In this document: piece after piece, positions 48,667-59,476 of the stretch
Layout: each line of letters opens with the position of its first letter
Position numbering within the stretch: the first letter of the stretch is position 1
Source: Macrotrachela quadricornifera
Taxonomy: Eukaryota; Rotifera; Eurotatoria; Philodinida; Philodinidae
DNA: 64,000 bases
Direction: 5' to 3'
Assembly: GCA_022393335.1 (NCBI GenBank)
Contig: JAJEKB010000801.1
Coordinates: forward strand, 117,654-181,653
Made by a program: the position numbers and the translations under genes
Notes under the pieces: model-generated
What the model was told of the DNA's origin: nothing
Databases searched by the model: none
Seen by the model: only the letters and a program-made list of their open reading frames with translations

Positions 48667-49780
48667 TTATCGATGATTATTTGTATTATAATAACCATTT
48701 GAAATATTTTGTGTACAATAGAATGATGTTAATTGATCTGTATAACATGGAAATTGTACAGAAGATGATGTTATATTAAATGGATCATGAATAGAAGTTG
48801 TTGTTGGTATTGGTGGTACAGAAGGAGAAATCCAAGATGTTGTCGAAGCAAATGAATAATCTTGTTGATAATGTTGTGAATATGTATTTGTTGTTGATGA
48901 TGATATATGATCATAATCAAATGAAGATGATGTTTCTCCTTCACCTGAACTACTATTTGTTGAACATGGTGCAAGAATTGTTTTTGATGGTGATAATCTT
49001 GAACGTGTTTTAAAACGTGTTGATCGACGTAAAAAACTTGTACCATTACCAAACATATTTTTAGCATTATCATGTAATGTCCAATAATTTCCTTTACTTT
49101 TATTACCAGTTGATGAACAATTATCTGATGATGTTCGACAAACTTTAACAAAACAATCATTTAATGATAAATTATGTCGAATAGAATTTTGCCATCGTTG
49201 TGCAGTTTGTTCATTATAAAATGGATATCGATCTTGAATAAATTTATATATTTCTAAAAGAAAAATAAATAATTAAAAAAAAAACCATTTGAAATTATTC
49301 AATTACTAACCATTAAGAGTCATTTTACCATCTTTTGAACTTTCAATTGCTAATGTTATAAGAGCTATATATGAATCTAAATAACAAAAAGTATTATAAA
49401 ATTAAATATAAAATTTTTTTTTTTTTCAATTTACATGGTGGTTTAACAGCAGCACCAAATCTTCGTCCTTGTTGAGATAATGTTGATGTACCTGATAATT
49501 TTGTTATATCAATATCATCTGTTTCTGTAACTAAACCATTCATAATAGCATCTTTTGCTTCTCTTTCTGTAATTTGTGTTTTTGTTTTTGATAAACATGT
49601 TCTTGTTCGATGATGTTGTTGTTGTTGTTTTAATTTACCGTTATTTTTCTTTGAAAGTTTTTCTGTATGAAATTCTCCTAATGAATAAGATAAATAATCT
49701 GATGAACTAGAAGCCGTTTCAGATATCATATGATTATGTTCATGTAAAGGACCATGTGAAAGATAATAATCATTATCCAT
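48667..49780 (-). CDS. FOX: Forkhead-box transcription factor
   Basis: Three exons on the minus strand (49780-49435, 49376-49311, 49253-48667) sum to 999 nt (332 aa). The winged-helix DNA-binding domain starts near residue 113 with [14 protein letters not shown] and continues [17 protein letters not shown], then the recognition helix [18 protein letters not shown], and the wing [20 protein letters not shown] plus [11 protein letters not shown]. Two introns interrupt the domain. Between KVCR and KGNYW there is a 13-residue Ser/Asn/Cys insert, where most FOX proteins have about six residues (EPGRPG type). The N-terminus is His/Ser/Gln-rich and the C-terminus Ser/Thr/Tyr-rich, as in transactivation regions. 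FLRR plus RF resembles FoxE/FoxL1/FoxQ-like classes, but I cannot assign the subfamily. Confidence 0.93.
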
Positions 49781-52700
49781 TGTAATGTTATTTTCAAAAT
49801 TTAATATTGAAAATGAATATTGAATGAATTGAATTTGAGAAGAGAAAAAAAAACGTGATTCTTTGAATAAATATTCATTTGTAAGTATATATATATATGC
49901 TATATTTTTTTTTCTTCTATCGAATAACCAATGATTTATTATTGAAAAATTGTCACAGAATATATCGATTGGCTAAATGAGAGAAATATGACATAATGTT
50001 TTCTCTTTCATTGAATTGAGCAACGAACAATTTTTCTTATATTAATTTTAAAATAATGTCAAAGATAGAATTTCGATTTTAAGAAAATTTAATAATTTAA
50101 AATTATATTCAAGAACAGTCCGAGTCAACTAACATTGAGAAGAGTGTCACGAAATTTTTTGTAGTAAAAAGTGGAATTTTTTAATTTTTGGTGGATGTAA
50201 CATTTTGATGACAAACGGAAGAAAATGTTTCGAGTTTTGTTCAGCAAAAAAATTGAATTTGTTCGAAGATTGAAGGAGAATATTCCCTTCTCTATACCCT
50301 TTCCGGTCGGGCCATTCTTGATTATATTTACAAAATTTGAAATATAAATACATTAATATTTTTGTAAACGATTATATTGAATGTTAAAATATTTTTTTCA
50401 ATTAATAGAAAAAAATACATTGATCTTGATAATTAAATCTCTTGTTTTTTTGTATTTTAAGATTATAATTTGATCTATAATATAAATCGGCTTTATATCT
50501 CTTGTTTAATAGTATTTTATTTGACTGATCACTCTGATTTGATCCCTCTTGTTTCATTTCACACATAACAATCTATGCTTTTGCTTTTTTTTTTACTCTT
50601 CACTAACCGACAACAAACGATGTAATTTAATTTCAAACAATTCGGCAAAGTCAAGTTCGTTTCTTATAAATGAGCAAAATGAACAAGTATAAAATAAAAA
50701 AAAAAATTATCGGTCGGCTTATTTCGGCTAAAAGAGTCGAAAGGATAATGGTGGTAAAAAACGATCCTTATTTTCTAAGTCTATAAATGGGTGAACACTT
50801 TTCTCTCTTATTCACATAAACTAATCCTTATTACGTCTTTGATGTAATAGACGTAGTGTAAGTTAATAGTGAGACAAAATTGCTTTCCTCACTTTTTCAA
50901 TATAGAAAAGAAAGAAAATGGTTTGCAACACTTAATTGCTGAATATTCGTGGCAGAAGTGTTACACATATTCGAATATTTTCTTTCTCCTATCATCGTTA
51001 TGAATAAAATGTTGTCTCTCTAGAGAAAATAAAATTAATAACAAACAATCAATTCAATCAGGTGAAGAGAGTTACAAACAAACAAACAAACAAATAATCG
51101 ATCATATTCTTTATGTTTTTTTTAAATGTGTGATTAAATAACAATTTTATTTTTTTTTCAAAAATTAGAATTTTTAGTTAAATTTAATTAAAAAACATAA
51201 GTATATATTTTTATTTCAAATATATGAGAAAGTTACATTATTCACTCTCTTCTTATGCTATTTATGCCTTTTAAAATAGACATCCATCATAAGCCGCAAT
51301 GTTTACATAGTTTCTCTCTTACAGTTATGTATTTAATACAAAAATGACCATCTTTCACTTCACTCTTCTTTTCTCACTTTTGCTTTTATACGCATTAATG
51401 TCGGGTGTCTAATTTATACACATCTTATAGAAAATAATAGGAAGCAATGACAATTATCCCTCCTTTAAACATATTATTCTATTGTAGACATAAGCTAGAA
51501 GAAATCGAATTGGCATATGTTGTTTTCTGTCTGTTAAAGAAAAGAGAACAATAATGTTCTCTTAATGATGTTTTGGTATAAGAAAATAATGATTCTTTCT
51601 TTGGGCCTACACGTACAATTTAGTATATAATTACTGATAATATTATTGAAGATACTCATTGAGTACTCATTGTGAAGTATTCATATTAGATAATGTCTAT
51701 ATAAAATCAATGACATATGCATACAAATTAAATAAATAAAAAAAATAAAACAAAATAACTTGAACATAGTAACTATAAATACACGTACAAATGACAATAT
51801 CAATCTATAATTAATTTGAATTAACAATAATCCTAATGGCAGACACAATTATAAAACCATTGAGGTCACTAAAATACTTTGATATGATCATTGACAAAAA
51901 GTTAAGTTGGAGTTGTCATCTACATCATATCGAATGAAATATTTTTGATTGAATCAATGAAAACAATAAATATGTCTTCCCAGTTCTGGTAACAACCAGC
52001 AACAATATATGAAATCAATTGCAGATTATATTAAATAAAACTATCCCTGTCGTCCTCGATTATTCTATAATATGTGTTGGTGAAATATATCTGTAAATTA
52101 AGTATTATGCAACGATACTTGTACGTCACACTACTACAAAAGCTGTCTCACAACAATAATAAACTCATCTCAAAGACATAACTATATTTAAAACTAAATA
52201 ATACAACTTATATTTCCAATAATTCTCTTCATTAACATTATCTTGAGACAAATGGCAGCTGTCATGAATTTCTCCAGCCTTTATTTAATATATTTATTTT
52301 CGTTTTTGTATCTGTTACAGCTTGTAATATCTTTCTATAACCAGAGGGGTATGGATCTAAAAATAAAACAATAATCTTATGATCAGCGCAATTATTCGTC
52401 ATTCATTTTTTTCCTACCATAGCTTATGTGAAAGTAATAGATGAATAACGTACGATTTTTTTAATTTAAATATGAAAAAATATTGAGAAGTAAATAAACT
52501 AGCAAAATAAAATACTATTCCCTCTTGCAATTACTGTTTATGTAATATGAACGTTTCACTATAACCGAATGGGAAGAAAATAGATACTTCGATAAAATAT
52601 ATCTCTTTCATTTTTGGGGTTTATTATGTAATTTCTTTTTGCAGGAAAAGAAAATTAATGTAAGTATATCGTATTAAGTATTCATACATCTAACCATAAA

Positions 52701-55494
52701 TAAATATATAAAGAAAAACTTATACATATACCTATTCAAGTAAGATAAGTGCTCATACTATCAGGTTGCACTTAATGTATAGATAAAACCGTTAGGAAGA
52801 GTACTATGTATAGACAAAAAAAGTATCTGTTGATGTAAAGACAGATTTTGTCCATTATGAATTGTATACAATGCTCTCAAAGTATAATTGTACATTTTAT
52901 AATTCTATTATTCATTTCATATAACTATGGCTATAACAGATGTGGAAAATGATATCTTACAAATGCAATTTGCAAACCTAACGCTTTCAATACATACAGG
53001 GTGTCCCAAAAGTTTGTAAGAAAAGTAAATTTGTAGGATTCTATTATTTATTGAACTAAATCAGCCAGTATCTTTTTAAAAACTCAATTTCTTGTATTTT
53101 TTGTAACTTTTATGTTGATTGCATCTTAGGATATGGTTTGTAAACATTGTTTACGATATGTCAGATATCAAGATTATGAAATTTCTTAAGATCAGTTTAG
53201 CTTTTGGAACGATGACTGACGAACTGGAGGTGGAAAACGGTTCCATTCTTCTTCAGGATCTTGATTTATGACGTTATAAGGCTTATTTTATGCTGACACA
53301 TGGTAATCAATATCTGCAAACCATATCCTAAGATGCAATCAACATAAAAGTTACAAAAAACACAAGAAATTGAGTGTTTGAAAGAAAAACATAGTGAAAC
53401 GACTGAATTCTATAAACAAAAATTTCAAATTTATATCTGTTATTTAAAAAAAAATTGGTTATTTTAATTTCGATAAATAATGGAATCCTACGAATTTACT
53501 TTTTCTGCGGACATTTAGGACACCCTGTATATATAGATGACATAAATTTTATTTTCAAATCTTCTGTCATAACCACGATGAACATTTAAATGTAGTGTCA
53601 GATAATGTAATGAAGAAGATTCTTATAGAATTATGAGATTATTGTAGTTTTCAATGAAACTAAGAAGATTACGCAAGATGGATTGCATAATATTTTACAA
53701 AGCTAAAATCCTTCCACATTATAGCTACAAAGTCTATAATTTTAAAAGAGCATGTCTCCAAATGAATAAAGTAAATGAGATAGTTTTTGTCAACAAATGT
53801 CACGATAATTTTTTTAAAAAATTTCTAGAAGACATCTATTACAAATCTTGTTAAGTTGAATATGTAAATGTGTGATAGAATCAAAAAGTTTTTAAATTAA
53901 AAATATACATAATGTAAATATAGGTACTTTGAAAAGAGTAGGTTCGTCTGTTGTATTTGTATGACATCATTTTCTACGTCTGTTACAGACAAATGTATAT
54001 AAAATAAAACTTTAATGAATATGGAATGAAATCATAAAAATCTCATGTACATTGATAGAATGAATAAAGGAATACTCACGTTTCTTTTTCGTTCGAATTT
54101 TCAAGACACCTTGCATATTAAAGAAGAAAGATCGTTAATCAACATTCTTTTGTGTATTCTATTTTTAAATTAAGAATAAATTTTTTCCTAATGTATACAG
54201 TAGTGATCGAAGTTTAAGAAGATTTTCATCAATATTTATAGAAAAATTACAAATAAAAGATGATTGATTATGAGAATATATAATATTTTGAAGAAATATT
54301 TAACTATTAATAATATTCTGTTCGACTAAATTTGTGATCTTTATTTCTATATGTGATACATATGTATAACATTTGTTTGTTTTTTTTACTTCAAAAAAGT
54401 GATATTAAATTTCGTAATTATGATTATGAATATCATATAAAAGTAACAATTTATATGTAAATTTTTGATGTTAGATAAAAATCAAATTTCATATTAAGAT
54501 CAAGTGTTTAACAATGTAGACGTCGAATTATCAACAATGTTGTTTCAATACAATTTCATTGCAACAATGTACATCAATAGGTAATAGTAAGAAAAGAAGA
54601 GACCAAGCATGTAATTGACAATAATACGAAAGAAATTATTATCTTGATTCAATATCATCAACAACTATGACATGCATTGTCCACACTATGCATAAATTGC
54701 ATGAAGAAATAGGAAGGTTATTGAGTTCGATTTTGCAATGAAGTTTCATACTAAAATCTATGTTATATTCACATACAATAAACGAACATATGTAAAAAAA
54801 AATAACAAATAGAAATCGATTGTTCAAAAGATACAAGAAATGTAATTGTATAGATAAGAAAATATAAAACTAACAAGTCATATGAAATAAATCATGTTGT
54901 TTAATAATACTAGTCATAAGATGATCATTATTTGTCTACCTATCAAATTGTTGAAAAGATAAAGAATAATAGTTTTACTAATTTTTTTTTCGTATGGTTT
55001 AACAAAGATTTAAGTTGATTACGTGAATAAAATCTATTTGTATAAAAAGAACGATTTTGTTGGACAAGAATAAAAGTCTTTTCCATATATTCATCGTCTT
55101 TGTATTTTCTTTTCGTTAATACAGAAAATGGTGAATGTACAATTCTTTTTTTTGTCTTTCTTCGATAACGATCGTATGAAAGGAAGATTTTACTTTTTTT
55201 TTTGTTCTTTATGCGCTTTACTTGCTTTTTGAATGCACATCTATACTCTATATAACCTTATATACATATGCCCGCTTGCTTGCATGTTCGCTCGCTCGAT
55301 AAGTAGCATCAGGAGTACATAGGAGAAGAAAGAGCGAGGGAGAAAAAAAGAGGACGACGAAGAATATAGTCCTTCTCTTGATATAAAACGAATCATTCGA
55401 CCACCCTTTCTTTTCTCCTCTGTTACGGTACTATAATTTAAATATTGCTTATATTTAAGTATCATTTCATTTTATTTGTTGTTTATTAAAGCAA
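49781..55494. other. 5.7-kb gene-free spacer upstream of divergent FOX and Pellino genes
   Basis: This is the largest gene-free interval in the window. It lies between a minus-strand developmental-type regulator and a plus-strand gene, so it is a natural place for FOX regulatory DNA. I see AT-rich DNA with scattered pyrimidine-rich stretches, an (ACAA)n run near 51075-51092, and one miniature transposon (52997-53527). A 66-codon frame at 53654-53854 has no recognised family. A GC-richer patch with CGCTCGCTCG lies near 55290, just before Pellino exon 1. No RNA gene was recognised. Confidence 0.5.
52997..53527. mobile_element. 531-bp TA-flanked nonautonomous Tc1/mariner-like element
   Basis: Terminal inverted repeats begin CAGGGTGTCC and are recognisable for about 50 bases, including AGTAAATT-GTAGGATTC-ATTATTTAT on both ends. 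TA lies directly outside each end (52995-52996 and 53528-53529). A second, longer inverted pair inside is nearly perfect: CTCAATTTCTTGT, TTTTTTGTAACTTTTATG, TTGATTGCATCTTAGGATAT appear at about 53086-53140 and inverted at about 53317-53373. The centre has no coding frame, so it is nonautonomous. It is younger-looking than foldbacks A-E, because its inner arms are nearly identical. Confidence 0.85.
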
Positions 55495-58400
55495 ATGCCG
55501 GATATAAAAATAAATGATGAACAACAACAACAGCAACAACAACAACAAATAAAATATGGTGAATTAATTGTTCTAGGGTAAGTCAAAAATTTCTCCATGT
55601 TTAACCACAATAAATGAATCTGGATTTAATTTATTATTTTCTACTGCTGTAATAAGTTTTTCTTTTGGTTCTAAATAATATTCATTAGCTAATGCCCATG
55701 TACCCCAATGTATACCAATAGATTTTTTTGATTGAGTATCTATATGGATTTGTACAGCTTCATCAGGTGATACATGTTGTCCTTCCATCATCCAACGAGG
55801 TTCATATGCACCAATTGGAATAGCACATAAATCAAATGGACCATATTTCCGTCCAATTTGTTTAAATATTGATATATTATGTGTATAACCGGTATCACCA
55901 GCAAAATAAAATTTGTGCTTATTATTCCATATGGCATAACCACCCCAAAGAGATTTATTTAAATCAAATAAAGTACGACGTGACCTAAAATAGAATAAAT
56001 ATATAAGTAGAAATGAACAAAACAATAATACCAATGTTGAGCTGGACAAAATACTATTTTAATATGTTGTTTATCCTAAATAAATAAAATAAAATAAATG
56101 ATTTTGTTTTATTTTTAAATTAATTATCGTACGGGATGATGCCATTCTTCCCACCAATCGAGTTCTACAACATTTTGTATATCAACATCAAGAAACCATT
56201 GTCCTCCACCTTGACCACAAAACCATTGTAATTTATTTCCATAACGTTGGTGTAAACTTTGAACACTTGGATAATCCAAATGATCATAATGATTATGTGA
56301 TATAACTACAGCTTGAAGATTATCTGGTAATTCATCTACTGTTAATGCTGGTGGACGATAACGTTTTGGTCCTACATGTGGTGTTACACCACATCGAGTA
56401 CCAAAAACAGGATCAGTTAAAAATATAAAATCATCCATTTGTACAAGACATGATGCATGTCCAATCCATATAAAACGTAGACCAGGTGTTTGTTTTACTA
56501 TTTCATCAGGTTTATGTTTTATTATTGGTAACGTATTATTTAATTCTTCAATATTAGCTGGTAAACGTGTATTATTTGGTGTACCAAACAGAAATCGAAA
56601 GAGTGCTCCAAATCCTGGCATTTTAAATTCTGGATTAAATGAGTTAACATAATGGCCATGTTCTCTTCGTGATTTAATATATTCTTCATTTGATGCTGAT
56701 GTATCTGTTGTTAATGTTGATTCCGTCATAATTATATTTGATTTATTAGTATATTGATGATAACATCTAGTGAAATAAGTCTACTAGAAAAAAAACTTTT
56801 TTTTAAAAATATTCTTCATCAGATGGAAAAATCAATTCTACAAAATTTATTATTTTTCCACTTAAATAATAATACCAAAAAAAAAAATAATCACTTTACC
56901 CTTGAACAATTTCTATAATCTAACAACAATAAATTAGCATACATTCAAGGTTATAAACATAATACATTTTTTACTAAGATATGTATATTTATTCTATGAT
57001 TATTATGTCTATATATTTAATATATATAATAATTTTACTTTTTTTTTTTGAAAGATATAATGGACAAATTCCAAATGGTGATCGTGGTAGACGAAAAAGT
57101 AAATTTCAACTGAAACAACGTGCACAATCTAATGGCCTTAAATCTCAACAACAACATATATGTAAAAATACTGATGAAGTACAGGTAAGAAAAAAGAAAA
57201 ATAACAGTAGAATAAAAACAACAATACATTTTTTTTCTTGTTCTTTTTTATATATGTAATAAAAAAAAGAATACATTAGTAAATTATATCGGTAAACATA
57301 CGATTCAATTCAGATCACATGTCAACATTATATTAGTAAAAAGTAAAACAATATTAGATAAAACTGCATATATTGATTATTATATAATAATATACATATA
57401 ATCGATAGAAAAATAATTGTAGACGAGTGATGATTGATCATATATATTGCGTATGAAACAATCGTCATAGTATCTTAATAAATTATAGAGGAAAAGAGAT
57501 ACCAATTTTTCAGAAAAGTACTTTCATTAGGATTTTGACAGACAATGTGAATTATTAAAAAGGAATAAATTTCATAAAAATATTTCGATTTTTTTTTAGA
57601 AATTGATACAAAGTGATTTTCATTCAATTTCATATACATTATCAAGAAATCAAACTATCGTTGTTCAATATGCACGTGATGAAAATTCTGATATGTTTCA
57701 AGTATATTATTTAATTTAATTTAATTTAAATAAATAATAATAAATAGAATATTTTTAGATTGGTCGATCATCAGAAAGTCAAATTGATTGTATTGTTATG
57801 GATACAGTTCCAGGAGCAAAAACATTCGATGATTTAAATGTATCACAATCGACTATATCACGTTATGCATGTCGGATTATTATATCACGTCATTCACCAT
57901 ATACAGCTCGTATATATGCAGCTGGTTTTGATAATTCAAAAAATATTTTTCTTGGAGTATATTAATTTCTTTTTTGTTTTTTTGTTTCTCTATTTTTGTT
58001 TAAATAGGAAAAATCAATAAAATGGAAAAATAATCGTAAGGAAATGGATGGTGTTACAACAAATGGAATTTTATTAATGCATATTGATGGAGAAGAATTT
58101 AATACAAATTCTAAACCAACAAAATGGAAAGAAGTATCTGTTGGTGGATATGTATTTGATTTAGGTGAAGGACGACTTAAATTTAACTATCAAACAGCAG
58201 TAAATATTTAATAAATATAAATGTATAATATATAATCTATATTTATTTAGTCTTCTTCTAATACAGATAATGTTTTAAAAGATGGAACACTTATTGATCT
58301 ATGTGGAGCTACATTACTTTGGCGAACAAATGAAGGTCTTAAACATACACCTGTAAATATAATTTTTTTTGATTTAATAAAAAGATAAAAAATAAAATTA

Positions 58401-58969
58401 TTTAAATGAAAATTTTTTTTTTATTTTAGACTCGTCGTTTTCTTGAACATGAATTAGATGAACTTAATTCAAAAAAACCTCAATGTCCTGTTGGATTAAA
58501 TACATTAATTATAAAAAATCAACCATTTACAACAATATCATCAAATTTTTCCAATCCATATGTTTATGTTTTATGTGGACATGTTCAAGGTAATCATCAA
58601 TGGGGAATTAAAAATGATAATAAACAATCATGTGAATGTCCACTTTGTCGTACAATTGGACCATTAATACCAATTATACCTGGTTTAGAATCAGCTTTTT
58701 ATGTTATACCAAATAATAATAATGAATCAACAACATCATATGCTTTTCATCCATGTGGACATATGATATCACAATCAACAGCTTTATATTGGTCAAAAGT
58801 TAAAGTACCATATGGTAAGAAACAAAATTTTAAGAAAAAATAAAATATTTTCTTTTGCTTATTTTTAGGAACAAAAGGTTTAAAATCAGTATGTCCATTT
58901 TGTTCAGTAGCTTTATCAGAAACAAAACCATTTGTTCGTCTTATTTTTCAAGATTCTATTTATAGATAG
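55495..58969 (+). CDS. PELI: Pellino E3 ubiquitin ligase (host gene of nested NAPE-PLD)
   Basis: Eight exons (55495-55577, 57055-57184, 57600-57701, 57759-57956, 58008-58199, 58251-58352, 58430-58814, 58869-58969) give 430 aa, close to the roughly 420 of animal Pellinos. Pellino binds IRAK/Pelle kinases through a cryptic FHA domain and adds ubiquitin in Toll/IL-1 signalling. Seen: a start with a poly-Gln run then IKYGELIVLG, NGDRGRRKSKFQL, SISYTLSRNQTIVVQYARD, IGRSSESQIDCIVMDT, SQSTISRYACRI, PYTARIYAAGFDNSKNIFLG, GTLIDLCGATLLWRT, KPQCPVGLNTL, and the C-terminal RING-like zinc region CGH, CPLCRT, FHPCGHM, CPFC. Intron 1 is 1477 bases and contains the whole NAPE-PLD gene on the other strand; the other introns are 50-75 bases except 57185-57599. 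The start codon shown lies three bases after an acceptor-like TTAAAG. Confidence 0.95.
55573..56729 (-). CDS. NAPEPLD: N-acyl-phosphatidylethanolamine-hydrolysing phospholipase D, nested antisense in Pellino intron 1
   Basis: Three exons on the minus strand (56729-56133, 56075-56032, 55984-55573) give 350 aa. NAPE-PLD is a zinc metallo-beta-lactamase-fold enzyme that releases N-acylethanolamines such as anandamide from membrane lipids. Seen: LRFIWIGHASCLVQMDDFIF, LTDPVFGTRC, the metal motif SHNHYDHLDY (HxHxDH), CGQGGGQWF, the second metal ligand in CPAQHWSRR, FYFAGDTGY with the bridging Asp, IPIGAYEPRWMM and IGIHWGTWALA with the last His. All expected ligands are present, so it should be active. 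Length is slightly below the human protein at the N-terminus. The stop codon (TAG, bases 55573-55575) lies inside Pellino exon 1, so the two coding regions overlap by 5 bp on opposite strands. Its promoter must lie within the Pellino intron. Confidence 0.95.
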
Positions 58970-59476
58970 TGACAATAAATATATATTTAAAAATAAAAAC
59001 AAATTCTTATTTTTTAAACAAATATGTTTTTTTTTTGTTTTCATTGTTATTTGTATTCTATTCACTATGATCATTTGTACACATTATATATAAAAATGAA
59101 TCTAAAAAATATGTAAAATTAATCTTACCAAATTATTAAAATATTTCCGTATTGGAAGTATCATTTATGAAAATGAAATCTACAGGAATCATTATTAAAA
59201 ATAATAATTTTTAATTCTTATTTTACAACAAACAAATATATAAAACAGTAAATAGGTGACAAATAATTTTGACATGAGTCATTCATTTCTTCTTACATTT
59301 AGTGACATCTCCTTGTGTCAATAAAAAATAAAAATAAAAAAAAAATCTTTCATTCGATAAAATTTCTTACTTAAAAAACTTCTAAAAAATAATTTGTAAA
59401 TATAATTCTTCAATTATACATAATTAATATCTGAAATTTAATTCGTTTTCAATAATTAATAATATCACATATTAAA

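Noticed and set aside
47714..48779. Long plus-strand frames between tropomyosin and the forkhead gene
   Set aside because: Frames overlap in both orientations, are partly microsatellite and partly antisense to the FOX exon, and show no family motif.
48771..49160. Alternative minus-strand frame within the FOX last exon
   Set aside because: Out of frame with the forkhead domain; His/Gln/Ile-rich shadow translation.
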